A stretch of DNA of 64,000 nt from Nocardioides conyzicola (GTDB taxonomy: Bacteria > Actinomycetota > Actinomycetes > Propionibacteriales > Nocardioidaceae), in contig NZ_BAABKM010000003.1 of NCBI RefSeq assembly GCF_039543825.1, positions 248,001-312,000 of the forward strand, read 5' to 3'. This document shows positions 8,324-17,087 of this stretch, piece by piece. Numbering within the stretch: position 1 is the stretch's first letter; every line of letters begins with the position of its first letter. Below the pieces are notes generated by a model that saw nothing but the letters and a program-made list of their open reading frames with translations, was not told the DNA's origin and made no database searches. The position numbers and the translations under genes are program-made.

Positions 8324-8944
8324 ATGACTGACCCGACCACCGTGACGCCAGTGCTGACAGCCGACTTTGGAATCGAGGCCGGGAGCGGCGGGCGCATGCC
8401 CGTCTATGTGCACCTGATCGACCACAGGGGCACTCGCATCCTCGTAGACACCGGCATCAAGGATCAGCACCCGGCCCTGTTCGACATGGACCCTCGGCTG
8501 CGCGCATGGACCGAAGAGGTCGAACTCGCCAGCATCGACATCGTGGTCAACACCCATCTGCACGCCGACCACTGCGGCGGGAACCACTTGTTCGAGTCGC
8601 GCCCGGTCTATGTCCAGCGCCGAGAGCTTGACGATGCGCTCTCACTCGAGGACTACACGCTGCGCGAGTGGGTGGAAGCACCAGGTGTGCGCTACACAGC
8701 GGTCGACGGCGAGACCGAGATCGTGCCCGGCATCAGACTCCTGCCCGCACCCGGACACACCGATGGCTCGCAGATCGTTGTCGTCGACAGCGGCGAACAA
8801 CGCCTCGTCATCGCCGGGGACACCGCAGTGTGGTTTGGTGAGCTTGACGAACCAACCACCGAGGGTCAGAGGCTCATCACGACGCTCCGCCCCGACGCAG
8901 TCTGGCTTTCGCACGAGCACCTTCCCTGGAAGCCGTCGACCTAG
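8324..8944 (+). CDS. Metallo-beta-lactamase-fold hydrolase
   Basis: 206 residues with the metal motifs of the fold: NTHLHADHCGG (HxHxDH), APGHTDGS (third His), the bridging Asp in AGDTAVW, and a late His in LSHEHLPW. It resembles lactonase/AttM-like members that open lactones or related esters. The ATG at 8324 is preceded by GGGAGGGGG at suitable spacing, and the first residues lead straight into the domain. The gene stands alone in an accessory stretch, consistent with a transferred or dispensable function. Substrate not predictable. Confidence 0.85.
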   Translation: MTDPTTVTPVLTADFGIEAGSGGRMPVYVHLIDHRGTRILVDTGIKDQHPALFDMDPRLRAWTEEVELASIDIVVNTHLHADHCGGNHLFESRPVYVQRRELDDALSLEDYTLREWVEAPGVRYTAVDGETEIVPGIRLLPAPGHTDGSQIVVVDSGEQRLVIAGDTAVWFGELDEPTTEGQRLITTLRPDAVWLSHEHLPWKPST

Positions 8945-9078
8945 GCCGCGCCCCGCCAGGCCGGACGACAAAACCCGACCACGCCGCGTCACGGACTGAC
9001 ACGCGACCTTGCCGCACGGCGGGCTCCGCCCCTCCATACTGCAATCCGCGCGTTCCCTGGGGGCGTCATATCGCCGCT

Positions 9079-9288
9079 ATGGACGCGGTGCCCCTGGCCC
9101 GCACGGCAGGCAAGTCAACTCACAGGGAAGTGGCCCCGAACGGCAGACCGCATCTCGTGCTCGACCTCATCGCGTTCTGCCTGGGACGTCAATTGGTCGC
9201 GATGGTCGAGCAGCGTGACCAGCACTCGGCCCAAGGGACCTTGGTCGTCCAGGTCAGTGACCCGTTCGGCCCGTTCTACGACATCTAG
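9079..9288 (+). CDS. Small hypothetical protein or 3' remnant
   Basis: 69 codons. The second half (PHLVLDLIAFCLGRQLVAMV and then VVQVSDPFGPFYD) looks protein-like, while the first 20 residues do not, so this could be the tail of a truncated gene. A convincing hairpin terminator begins 16 bases after the stop, supporting a real 3' end of a transcription unit. No family recognised and no clear ribosome binding site. Confidence 0.4.
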   Translation: MDAVPLARTAGKSTHREVAPNGRPHLVLDLIAFCLGRQLVAMVEQRDQHSAQGTLVVQVSDPFGPFYDI

Positions 9289-9303
9289 TCGTAGCCCTCG
9301 ATC

Positions 9304-9344
9304 GAGGCCCTCGCCCTGCCGTCCCGCGGTGGAGCGGGGGCCTC
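9304..9344 (+). terminator. Hairpin with short T tract
   Basis: GAGGCCCTCGC pairs with GCGGGGGCCTC (11 bp, one G-T wobble) around a 19-base loop and is followed by TTTC. It sits directly after the small gene ending at 9288. The rest of 9345-9574 shows no gene. Confidence 0.6.
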
Positions 9345-9574
9345 TTTCGCATGTTCGCCTGCGCAGCTGAGGTACGCGAGGGCAGGTCGTCCACCACGAG
9401 ACGTCCGATTGCTACGAGCCGTTCGAGCTGTGAGCGGCTGAACTCCCGTGAATTGTGACATCGGCGGACGCCAGCGGCCGCCGCCGTCGATCACCCACCC
9501 GGGCCGCGCGGCTGCGCTGGTTGGGACAGGCCCGCGAAGGGTAGAAGGAGGGTGTCGCCTTCGCGCGACATCGG

Positions 9575-9600
9575 GGTTCCGGGACCCAGGAACCTAGGAG
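9575..9600 (+). promoter_or_regulatory. Nested inverted repeat abutting the kinase ribosome binding site
   Basis: GGTTCC and GGAACC (9575-9580, 9589-9594) enclose GGG-A-CCC, and the Shine-Dalgarno AGGAG (9596-9600) follows after one base. Folding in the mRNA would crowd the ribosome site of the kinase gene; alternatively it is a DNA operator. Confidence 0.4.
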
Positions 9601-9607
9601 AACACAT

Positions 9608-11278
9608 TTGCTACAACCACAAGGGGTCCCGGTCGCCAACAGCAGGCTGACCGTCCTCGCCGTGTGGCAGGCACCAACCGTCATTCTCACCGTCTTCGCG
9701 GTCATCGGCCTGTGGCCCGACCCAGCGGTCGAGCATCGGCCTCTCACGTTGATCGCACCACTGGCCCTCCTGAGCGCATCGACGCTCGCTCTGGTCCTGG
9801 TGCGGTGGGAGGACTGGGGTCCGCGTCAACGGGTGATCATCCCGGCCACCGACGTCGTCGCCCTGACACTGCTCCAGATCGGGGGCGTGGCGGTCATCCC
9901 GACGATCGCGCTGCTCACGATCCTGCCCCTGGTCTGGCTCGGGTTCGAGCTTGCCTGGGCGGGCGTCGTCGCCGCCTTCGCCAGCGCTTGCCTCGTCGGT
10001 GGCTACTCCTACGTCAGTCAGGACGTCTGGCCCACCACCCGGCTGGCATGGGTCGACACCCTGCTGCTGCCGCTGGTCGCCCTGTCCCTCATCGTGGTCG
10101 CGCAGATCGTGTCCACCATGCTGCGCCACAACCGCAACCACCTGCTCACGAACACGACCGAGCTGCGTGCGGCCCTCCAGTCGGCGAACGACCAGGTCAC
10201 CGTCGCCCAGGCCGTGCTGGACACCGTCGGTGCCGCGGTGTGGTTCTACGGCCCCGACGGCGAGCTCAAGCTCGGCAACGAGCACGGAGAGACCTTCGCC
10301 AGGATCGGCGGGTTCAAGCTCGACCAGCCTCCCTACGCCGGGGAGCACGTGTGGACCGCCGACCGCACGCACCGGATCGCGCTCGAGGACCAGCTGGTGC
10401 CGACCGCACTGCGCGAGGAAGAGGTCGCGAGCCACCTCGAGTGGTGGGGGTCGAGCGGGCGCCAGGTGGCGCTCGTCGCCGGATCGCGCCGGGTACGCCG
10501 CGCGGACGGAACAGCCCTGGGTGCCGTGGTCGCGGCCTGGGACATCACCGACCTGGTCGAGTCCCTCCGCGTGCGCGAGGAGTTCCTCGCCACGGTCTCC
10601 CACGAGCTGCGCAGCCCGCTGACCTCGATCATGGGGTACCTCGAGCTCGCCCAGGACGCACTCGAGCCAGGCTCTCCGGCCCTGGCTCCCCTGGCCGTCA
10701 TGACCCGCAACGCCGAGACCCTCCGTGACCGGATCTCCACGCTCCTGGTCGCCAACCGCGATGTCCACGCGTCGGTCGAGCCCGTCCTCCAGGAGGTCGG
10801 CCCAGCGGTCGCGGAGGTCGTCCTGCGTCACCGCCCGGCCGCCTCGAGAGCAGGTGTCAGGATGTGGGCGGACCTTCCGGACGGCGTCACCGGGCGGATC
10901 GACCCCCCTCAGTTCGACCAGGTCGTCGACAACCTGATCTCGAACGCCATCAAGTACACCCCCGCCGGCGGGAGGGTCGACGTCCAGCTCCACGACCTGC
11001 CCGGAGGGTTCTGCCTCACCGTCACGGACACCGGTGTCGGGATGAACGAGGTCGAACGGCGCCAGGCGTTCGACCGCTTCTACCGCACCACCAGCGCCCG
11101 CGACAGCGCTGCCCAGGGCATCGGCGTCGGTCTCTCCATCGTCCGCGACATCGTCCGCGCGCACGGCGGCGAGATCACCCTCGACCCCGCACCCAACGGC
11201 GGCACCATCGCCACCGTGATCATCCCCCACGAGCCGATCACGGCCGACGACCTTCCCCGATCACCGCGGATCGGCTAG
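9608..11278 (+). CDS. Orphan membrane sensor histidine kinase
   Basis: 556 residues. An N-terminal block of about six membrane helices (residues 15-170) is followed by a coiled linker, a PAS-like region (residues 195-320), a HisKA dimerisation helix with the phospho-acceptor His332 in SHELRSPLTS, and a HATPase domain with NLISNAIKYTP (N box), DTGVGM (G1) and GIGVGLSIV (G2). The multi-helix input domain suggests it senses something within the membrane. No response regulator is adjacent, so its partner lies elsewhere. The TTG start has AGGAG 7 bases upstream. Confidence 0.88.
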   Translation: MLQPQGVPVANSRLTVLAVWQAPTVILTVFAVIGLWPDPAVEHRPLTLIAPLALLSASTLALVLVRWEDWGPRQRVIIPATDVVALTLLQIGGVAVIPTIALLTILPLVWLGFELAWAGVVAAFASACLVGGYSYVSQDVWPTTRLAWVDTLLLPLVALSLIVVAQIVSTMLRHNRNHLLTNTTELRAALQSANDQVTVAQAVLDTVGAAVWFYGPDGELKLGNEHGETFARIGGFKLDQPPYAGEHVWTADRTHRIALEDQLVPTALREEEVASHLEWWGSSGRQVALVAGSRRVRRADGTALGAVVAAWDITDLVESLRVREEFLATVSHELRSPLTSIMGYLELAQDALEPGSPALAPLAVMTRNAETLRDRISTLLVANRDVHASVEPVLQEVGPAVAEVVLRHRPAASRAGVRMWADLPDGVTGRIDPPQFDQVVDNLISNAIKYTPAGGRVDVQLHDLPGGFCLTVTDTGVGMNEVERRQAFDRFYRTTSARDSAAQGIGVGLSIVRDIVRAHGGEITLDPAPNGGTIATVIIPHEPITADDLPRSPRIG

Positions 11279-11300
11279 TCCCGGATCCCGCCGGGCCCAC

Positions 11301-11534
11301 CTACTGGAGGTAGCCCTCCACCTGGGACTCCGGCTGCTCGGTGACCTCGGAGTCGTCCTTGCCGAACTCCCGGGCGGCCTGTCGGCGGCGCAGCAGGTCC
11401 CACGCCTGGTCGAGCTGCCGCTCGAGCTCACGCAGACGCTGCACGTGCTCGGGGGACGCGCCGCTGTCGCGGAGCTGGTGCTCCTCGTCGACCAGGGCGG
11501 TGATGCGCTGGTGGATCTCGTCGTCTTGGCTCAT
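11301..11534 (-). CDS. DUF2630 small protein
   Basis: 77 residues, highly charged and helical, with DDEIHQRITALVDEEHQLR and ERQLDQAWDLLRRR followed by a final VEGYLQ, the pattern of DUF2630. It has no known function; these small proteins are widespread in actinobacteria and probably form a helical hairpin. It is convergent with the kinase gene and divergent from the antiporter gene, with only about 45 bases to the latter's start. Confidence 0.85.
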   Translation of the reverse strand: MSQDDEIHQRITALVDEEHQLRDSGASPEHVQRLRELERQLDQAWDLLRRRQAAREFGKDDSEVTEQPESQVEGYLQ

Positions 11535-11578
11535 GCCTCATCCTCCACCGAGCCGGTCGATTCGGCCACACTTGGTCC

Positions 11579-13159
11579 GTGCTCGGACTCGAGATGGTCG
11601 TGCTCCTGGGAGTCGCCCTGGTGGCGTGCGGCGCGCTGGCGCGCCGCTACCCGATCGCGCCCGCGATCCTGCTGGTGCTGGTCGGCGTCCTGGTCGGCTT
11701 CGTCCCGCACCTGCGCCACGCGCAGCTGCCCCCGGAGGTCGTGCTGCTGCTCTTCCTGCCGGCGCTGCTCTACTGGGAGAGCCTGACCACGTCGCTGCGC
11801 GAGATCCGCAACAACCTGCGGGTCGTCGTCCTCACCAGCACCGCCCTGGTGTTCGCGACGGCTGGTGCGGTCGCGGTGGCGGCGCACGCGCTCGGCCTGG
11901 CGTGGGGTCCGGCCTGGGTGCTCGGCGCCGCGCTCGCGCCGACCGATGCCACCGCGGTCGGTGTGCTGGCGCGCGACCTGCCGCGGCGCACCGTGACCGT
12001 GCTGCGCGCCGAGAGCCTCGTCAACGACGGCACCGCGCTGGTGCTCTACGGCCTGGCCGTCGGCGTGACGGTCGGCGAGGAGCACCTCACCGGGTGGCAC
12101 GTCAGCTGGCTGTTGGTCCTCGCGTACGGCGGGGGCGTGCTGGCCGGCGGGCTCGTCGGTCTCGTCAGCTGGCAGGTACGCCGCCGCATGGACGACCCGA
12201 TGCTCGAGAGCATCGCGATGCTGGTGACGCCGTTCGCGGCGTTCCTGCTGGCCGACAGCATCCACGGGTCCGGGGTGCTCGCGGTCGTGTCCTGTGGCCT
12301 CTTCATGAGCCAGGTGACGCCGCGGATCACCGGCGCGGCGACCCGACAGCTCATCCTCCCGTTCTGGGCGCTCTCGACGACGGTGCTGAGCAGCGTGCTC
12401 TTCGTCCTCGTCGGCCTCTCCGCGCAGTCTGCGTTCCGGGGCCTCACCAGCACCTCGCTGCTCCGCGCCCTGGTCGACACGCTGGTCGTGACAGCTGTCG
12501 TGATCGGGGTGCGGTGGGCGTGGACCTACACCACGCCGTACCTGATCAGGCTCGTCGACCGCCGCCCGCAGCAACGGCTCCGGCGGGTCGGTGCCCGTCA
12601 GCGCACGGTCAGCGCGGTGGCCGGCTTCCGCGGCGCCGTCTCGCTCGCCGCCGTCCTCGCGGTGCCGCACACGGTCGACTCCGGTGCGCCCTTCCCGGAC
12701 CGCGACCTGATCGTGCTGATCACCTGTGGCGTGATCGTGCTGACGCTGCTGCAGGCGCTGCTGCTGCCGGCCGTGGTGCGGTTCGCGCGGCTCCCCGACG
12801 ACAACTCGGTCGCCGAGGAGATCCAGCTCGCCGAGGAGCTGACCCTCGACGCGGCCATCGAGGCCGTCGAGGCCACCGCCGCCGAGCTCGGCAGCGGCGA
12901 GCACGTCGTCGCGCGGGTCCGGCACGAGCTGGGCAAGCAGCGCACGCTGCTCGCCGCCTCGGGGTCCGAGGGCGATCCGGTCGTCCAGCACGACGACCAG
13001 TACACGAGCCTCCAGCTCGCCCTCATCGGCCGACGGCGCGAGGCGCTGCTCGAGCTGCGCGACGCGCAGCGGATCGACGACATCGTGCTGCGCCGGGTCC
13101 AGGCACGGCTCGACATCGAGGAGGTGCGCATCTCCCGGACCGACCCGCTCGTCGAGTGA
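11579..13159 (+). CDS. Na+/H+ antiporter, CPA1 (NhaP/NHE) family
   Basis: 526 residues with about twelve membrane helices in the first 400 and a cytosolic C-terminal domain. Family landmarks are LPALLYWES, the ion-site ALAPTDATAVGV (Asp of the CPA1 site), ESLVNDGTALVLY (ND motif) and GFRGAVSLA. It exchanges Na+ or K+ for H+ across the cell membrane in pH and salt control. The charged cytosolic tail (residues about 400-526) is probably regulatory. GTG start; no Shine-Dalgarno is obvious. Confidence 0.92.
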   Translation: MLGLEMVVLLGVALVACGALARRYPIAPAILLVLVGVLVGFVPHLRHAQLPPEVVLLLFLPALLYWESLTTSLREIRNNLRVVVLTSTALVFATAGAVAVAAHALGLAWGPAWVLGAALAPTDATAVGVLARDLPRRTVTVLRAESLVNDGTALVLYGLAVGVTVGEEHLTGWHVSWLLVLAYGGGVLAGGLVGLVSWQVRRRMDDPMLESIAMLVTPFAAFLLADSIHGSGVLAVVSCGLFMSQVTPRITGAATRQLILPFWALSTTVLSSVLFVLVGLSAQSAFRGLTSTSLLRALVDTLVVTAVVIGVRWAWTYTTPYLIRLVDRRPQQRLRRVGARQRTVSAVAGFRGAVSLAAVLAVPHTVDSGAPFPDRDLIVLITCGVIVLTLLQALLLPAVVRFARLPDDNSVAEEIQLAEELTLDAAIEAVEATAAELGSGEHVVARVRHELGKQRTLLAASGSEGDPVVQHDDQYTSLQLALIGRRREALLELRDAQRIDDIVLRRVQARLDIEEVRISRTDPLVE

Positions 13160-13206
13160 GGCCGGCCCGCAGGCGTACGCACCCTCGCCGCGGGGAACCA
13201 ACAGGT

Positions 13207-13974
13207 GTGCACGCACTCCTCCGTCGACGTCCCGACACGACCTCCGACTACACCACCAGTCACCTCGGGCGCGGCTCCGACTACGACGACGGCTTCGCCG
13301 AGATGCCGATGCGGGCCCTCATGTGGGAGCTGGAGCAGGCGGTGCTGCGCGACCTCGTGACCATGACCGGCGCCCGCACCGTGCTCGACCTCGCCTGCGG
13401 GACGGGCCGGATCACCGAGCTCCTGGTCTCCACGATGCCGGGTTCCGACATCGTCGGCGTCGACGTCGCGGACTCAATGCTGGCCGTCGCGCGCGAGCGG
13501 GTGCCGTCGGCCGACTTCCGGCAGGTCGACGTACGCGCCCTGAGCACCGTCGTCGACGACGGGTCGGTCGACCTCGTGAGCGCCTTCCGGTTCTTCCCCA
13601 ACGCCGACCCTGCGCTGCGCCACGACGCGGTCGACGCCATCGCTGCGGCACTCCGGCCGGGCGGCTACCTCCTCGTCAACAACCACCGCAACTTCTGGTC
13701 CAGCTCCTACCTCGGCCGCCGCGCCCGCTCCGGGGTCGAGGCGCCAGGCGCGACCAACGCCGAGGTCGTCGGACCGTTGCTCGACCTCGGCTTCACCCCG
13801 GTCGCCCGCCACTCGCTCGGGGTGCTCCCGCAGGCAGACGACCGTGCGTACGGCGTCTCGACCACCACAGCAAGCCGGATCGAGCGGTTCAACGCCCGTC
13901 GGCTCAGCTCGCGGCACACTGCCGGGACCAACACCATCTGGCTGCTGCAGCGAGACCCTGGGCGCTCGAGGTAG
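13207..13974 (+). CDS. Class I SAM-dependent methyltransferase
   Basis: 255 residues with the Rossmann SAM-binding signature VLDLACGTGRITE, acidic residue after the second strand in IVGVDVADSML, and LRPGGYLLVNNH before strand five. It is cytoplasmic. The C-terminal third is less conserved and would set substrate choice, which cannot be told. The first 20 residues are basic and poorly conserved, so a later start is possible. It lies 47 bases after the antiporter gene and almost touches the convergent flavodoxin gene. Confidence 0.85.
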   Translation: MHALLRRRPDTTSDYTTSHLGRGSDYDDGFAEMPMRALMWELEQAVLRDLVTMTGARTVLDLACGTGRITELLVSTMPGSDIVGVDVADSMLAVARERVPSADFRQVDVRALSTVVDDGSVDLVSAFRFFPNADPALRHDAVDAIAAALRPGGYLLVNNHRNFWSSSYLGRRARSGVEAPGATNAEVVGPLLDLGFTPVARHSLGVLPQADDRAYGVSTTTASRIERFNARRLSSRHTAGTNTIWLLQRDPGRSR

Positions 13975-13976
13975 GG

Positions 13977-14516
13977 CTAGCCGGCGACGTGCTGCGCCGC
14001 CGGCGCACCGGTCGCCAGGGCCGAACCCCAGCCCTCCGCACGGTCCCGCTCCCCCGCGACGAGCGGCCCCTTCACGTCGTTGACGTAGAAGGAGGCGCGC
14101 GCCGCGACGACGAACCCGTGCCGCCTCAGGGCGCGTGCCATCGCGCCGGCCGCCGAGCCGGGCCAGTGGCGGGCCTTGCTGATGCGGGTGTCGAAGACGG
14201 CGACCGCGGGCCGGTCCTCGGTGGTCGGCAGGCTCTGGTCGACGCCGTCGAGCCACTCGCGCATGCCGCTGTGGAGCTGTCGGGGGTCCGCACCACGCGA
14301 GACCGCCTCGGCCCTCGACTGCGGGCGGCTCATGGTCAGGGCATGGGTCGGCGCGGCGAGGACGAGCAGGTCGCACCCGGCCAGCGTGCCCGGCGCCAGC
14401 AGCCCGACGTCCGACACGGCGACCTCGGCGCCGGCGGTCCTCAGGCCCTCCCCGACGGCAGCTGCCAGCTCCTGGGTGTTGCCGAACATCGACTCGAACA
14501 CGATCACGGCCCTCAT
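13977..14516 (-). CDS. Flavodoxin-like protein
   Basis: 179 residues starting MRAVIVFESMFGNTQELA, which contains the phosphate-binding loop of flavodoxins (S/T-x-x-G-N-T). APTHALTMSRP forms the second FMN-contacting loop and the C-terminus has GFVVAARASFYVND. It should bind FMN and act as an electron carrier or quinone reductase. The start at 14516 has GAGAGGTGG upstream. Such stand-alone flavodoxins are often stress induced. No partner reductase is adjacent. Confidence 0.85.
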   Translation of the reverse strand: MRAVIVFESMFGNTQELAAAVGEGLRTAGAEVAVSDVGLLAPGTLAGCDLLVLAAPTHALTMSRPQSRAEAVSRGADPRQLHSGMREWLDGVDQSLPTTEDRPAVAVFDTRISKARHWPGSAAGAMARALRRHGFVVAARASFYVNDVKGPLVAGERDRAEGWGSALATGAPAAQHVAG

Positions 14517-14719
14517 GGTCGCCACCTCTCGTTGCCGCTCGCCGCCCGATGCGGTGCTCCCATTCGATTGCGCCTGGGCCGCCGACCCCAGGGTCGTTCG
14601 CACCGGTTGCCGGGTGCCGAAGGTCCCGACCGCGACGACCTCCGGCCCTCCCCTGGCCGAGCGCGGGGGCCGACCCTGAAGGTGGAGGCACCGGCCTCCC
14701 CTCCGAAAGGGGTCTCGTC

Positions 14720-15154
14720 ATGAAGACAGCTGCACGGATCGCCGGAGCGGACGTCGTACCGGTCGCCGCCCTCATGTCGCGACGCGTCGTCGGGATCAGG
14801 TCGGACTGCGACCTGCGCGGCGCCGCGGAGACCTTCGCTCGGACCGGGCTGCGTCACCTCGTGGTGGTCGAGCCGGACCGCAAGGTCCTCGGCCTCGTGA
14901 CCGCGGAGCGGATCCTGCTCACGCTCGGCACGAGCGGTGCGGCCGGACGGGTGGGTGACCACGTCGAGGATGCCGCCGTCCGGGTGGCACCGCACGACGA
15001 CCTGCGTACGGCGGCGAGCGCCATGCTGGACGCCGTGGTGGACGCGGTCGTGGTCACCGAGCTGTCCGGCCGGGTGGTCGGCGTCCTCACCTGGTCCGAC
15101 GTCGTCGCGCACGTCGCCGGCCGCGACCCGGTCAGGCCCAGCCGAGCTCCCTGA
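14720..15154 (+). CDS. CBS-domain protein
   Basis: 144 residues made of two CBS motifs: VAALMSRRVVGIRSDCDL...LVVVEPDRKVLGLVT (residues 14-70) and VGDHVEDAAVRVAPHDDL...AVVVTELSGRVVGVLTWSDVV (residues 75-135). The pair forms a Bateman module that binds adenosyl nucleotides. As a stand-alone protein it probably acts as an energy or redox sensor on an unknown partner. It overlaps the convergent zincin gene by 23 bases. An imperfect GC-rich repeat lies upstream, but no promoter of the GGGTAC type. Confidence 0.88.
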   Translation: MKTAARIAGADVVPVAALMSRRVVGIRSDCDLRGAAETFARTGLRHLVVVEPDRKVLGLVTAERILLTLGTSGAAGRVGDHVEDAAVRVAPHDDLRTAASAMLDAVVDAVVVTELSGRVVGVLTWSDVVAHVAGRDPVRPSRAP

Positions 15155-15500
15155 GCTCCGTCTCGGACATGCCCATCGCGTGGCCGACCTCGTGCACCAG
15201 GACCGTGCGGACGCGGGCGGGCACGTCCTCGATCCGGGCGCAGACCTCGACGATCGGGATCCGGTAGAGCGTGATGGTGTCCGGCAGGGTGCCAGGTGCG
15301 CGCCCGTAGTGCGACGTGCGCGGCACTCCGCGGTAGAGACCCAGCAGCAGCACGCCCGGGCGCCGTTCGGACTCCGCCTGCTCGTCCTCGACCAGGACCG
15401 CGATCTCGTTGACGACGGGCAGCACCCAGTCCGGCAGCGAGTCGAGGGCGTCGACGACCATCTCCTCGAAGGCGCTGAGCGGCACGGAGCTCGGATCCAC
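15132..15500 (-). CDS. Zincin-like metallopeptidase family protein
   Basis: 122 residues with VLVHEVGHAMGMSETEL, the HExxHxxGM zinc site of the short 'zincin 1' family of cytoplasmic proteins, and the conserved PDTITLYRIPI strand before it. No signal peptide or prodomain is seen. Function is unknown in the family, although the metal ligands imply proteolytic activity. The GTG at 15500 is preferred because residues upstream lack conservation. The divergent neighbour starts within 40 bases, so the two promoters overlap. Confidence 0.85.
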   Translation of the reverse strand: MDPSSVPLSAFEEMVVDALDSLPDWVLPVVNEIAVLVEDEQAESERRPGVLLLGLYRGVPRTSHYGRAPGTLPDTITLYRIPIVEVCARIEDVPARVRTVLVHEVGHAMGMSETELRELGWA

Positions 15501-15536
15501 GTCTCGAGTATGCGGACCGCACCTGAGGGGCACCGG

Positions 15537-15821
15537 GTGGACGTGGCTGTGTGTCTGGCGTGGATCGGTGACCCGGGTGCCGTCGACCTCGTGATGGGCT
15601 CCCCTGGGCCGTGGCGTGAGGTGCTGGAGACGGCGCCGGGCCTGCTGCTGATCGAGAGCGACGAGTCGCTGTCGCGCGTCTACCACGAGGTGAAGTGGCT
15701 GCTGCCGGACGGCTGCGCCCTGCTGGTGGCGCCGCTGGCCGAGCGGCCCAAGGCCCGGGGCGTCGCGGCGGGCACGGTGTCGTGGCTGCGCCGGCTGCCG
15801 TTGCCGCGCAGCGGGACCTGA
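15537..15821 (+). CDS. Hypothetical small soluble protein
   Basis: About 94 residues, alpha/beta in character (DVAVCLAWIGDPGAVDLVM, LETAPGLLLIESDESL, CALLVAPLAERP), with no family I recognise. The GTG at 15537 is chosen because GAGGGG lies 6 bases upstream; an ATG at 15510 would add nine residues without a ribosome site. It is divergent from the zincin gene and convergent with the MFS gene, whose stop is 3 bases away. Confidence 0.6.
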   Translation: MDVAVCLAWIGDPGAVDLVMGSPGPWREVLETAPGLLLIESDESLSRVYHEVKWLLPDGCALLVAPLAERPKARGVAAGTVSWLRRLPLPRSGT

Positions 15822-15824
15822 GCG

Positions 15825-17009
15825 TCAGAGGTCCCGACCGCCAGGTGGGAAGGCCGAGCGAGATAGCAGGGCGAGGATCGCGGAGGCGGCCACGATCACC
15901 GCTGCGACCCCGGCCACCCAGGTGAGTCCCGAGGACGCCATGACGGCTCCCCCGAGGGCGGCTCCTCCGGCGATGCCCGCGTTGCTGCTCGCGTTGATCC
16001 AGGCGCCGGCCGTTTCCGGTGCGCTCGCCGCCGTACGCACCGACGCCGACTGGTAGAGCGAGGCGGCAGGGCCGAAGGCGGCCAGCCAGACCATGCCTGC
16101 GGCGACGACGAGCGCGAGCCGCGGGTACGCCAGCGCCGTCGCGCCGCACCCCACCGCCATGAGCAGCGGGACGAGGATGGCGCTGCCGCGCGGCCGCCGG
16201 TCGAGCTGGGCGGCCGTGATGCGCAGGCCGACGAGCCCGCACACGCCGAAGAGCAGCAGCGTGGGGGCCACCCAGCGCTCGGACGCGCCGGAGTCGAGCA
16301 GCAGGACGCTGACGTAGGTGTAGAGGACGTAGGTGCCGAGGTACGTGAGGCCGTTGGCGGTGACCACGGAGGCGAGGTCCCAGCGGCGACCCGGGTGCCG
16401 GTCCTCGTCGTCGCGCGGCCCCTCGACCGGAGGCAGCACGACGACCGCCATCACCAGCACGAGGCCCACCAGCACGGCCATGGCACCGAACGCGACGCGC
16501 CATCCCAGGGCCTCGCCCACTGCCGTCGACAGCGGTACGCCGAGGACCAGTCCGCCGGACACGCCGACCGAGGCGAGCGCCATCGCCCGGCCGGTCTGCG
16601 TCGGTGGGACGAGCCGCGCCGCGTAGCCGATGCAGACCGAGAAGAAGAGGGCGTGGGTGATGCCACCGACGACCCGGCCCGCTGCGAGGACGCCGAAGGT
16701 GGGCGCGACCGCGGCGACGACGTTGCTCACCCCGTAGCCCCCGACGGTGACGAGCAGGACCGGCTTGCGCGGCAGCCGCCGGGTGGCGAGCGCGAGCGGG
16801 ACCGACAGGACGGCGACCATCACGGCGTACGCGCTCACGAGCAGCCCCGCCGTGCCGGTGCTGACGTCGAACGCGGAGCTGATCTGCGGGAGGAGGCCGA
16901 CCGGGACGAGCTCCGTCGTCACGGCGGCGAAGACGGCGACGGCGAGCACGAGCAGCCCGGTGCGCGCCGAGCCGAGCCCACCGTCCGTGGGCTGGCGTGG
17001 TGGGCTCAC
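15825..17009 (-). CDS. MFS transporter (DHA1-like efflux pump)
   Basis: 394 residues forming about twelve membrane helices. TTELVPVGLLPQIS in helix 1, LATRRLPRKPVLL in the loop between helices 2 and 3, and GGITHALFFSVCIGYAARLVPP in helix 4 are typical of drug/sugar efflux MFS proteins of the AraJ/Cmr type. It should expel small molecules by proton antiport. The GTG start is 78 bases from the divergent uvrA-like gene, so the two share a control region. Confidence 0.88.
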   Translation of the reverse strand: MSPPRQPTDGGLGSARTGLLVLAVAVFAAVTTELVPVGLLPQISSAFDVSTGTAGLLVSAYAVMVAVLSVPLALATRRLPRKPVLLVTVGGYGVSNVVAAVAPTFGVLAAGRVVGGITHALFFSVCIGYAARLVPPTQTGRAMALASVGVSGGLVLGVPLSTAVGEALGWRVAFGAMAVLVGLVLVMAVVVLPPVEGPRDDEDRHPGRRWDLASVVTANGLTYLGTYVLYTYVSVLLLDSGASERWVAPTLLLFGVCGLVGLRITAAQLDRRPRGSAILVPLLMAVGCGATALAYPRLALVVAAGMVWLAAFGPAASLYQSASVRTAASAPETAGAWINASSNAGIAGGAALGGAVMASSGLTWVAGVAAVIVAASAILALLSRSAFPPGGRDL

Positions 17010-17052
17010 GACACCACCCTGTCACTGTGCCCGGCGCGACAGGCCCGCGGCC

Positions 17053-17078
17053 GGGTGGGCAGGCGCCGGAGCGGGTAC
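17053..17078 (+). promoter_or_regulatory. SigB/SigF-type promoter of the uvrA-like gene
   Basis: GGGTG, 15 bases, GGGTAC, then 9 bases to the GTG start. This fits the actinobacterial SigB consensus GnnTn-N14-16-GGGTAY. The spacing implies a leader of only a few bases, which would explain why the AGGA here lies too close to the start to work as a ribosome site. Confidence 0.5.
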
Positions 17079-17087
17079 AACGTAGGA

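Noticed and set aside
11531..13216. Long open frames antiparallel to the Na+/H+ antiporter gene
   Set aside because: High GC at third positions creates open antisense frames; the residue composition (His, Gln, Arg, Asp rich) is the usual shadow pattern and no family motif is present.
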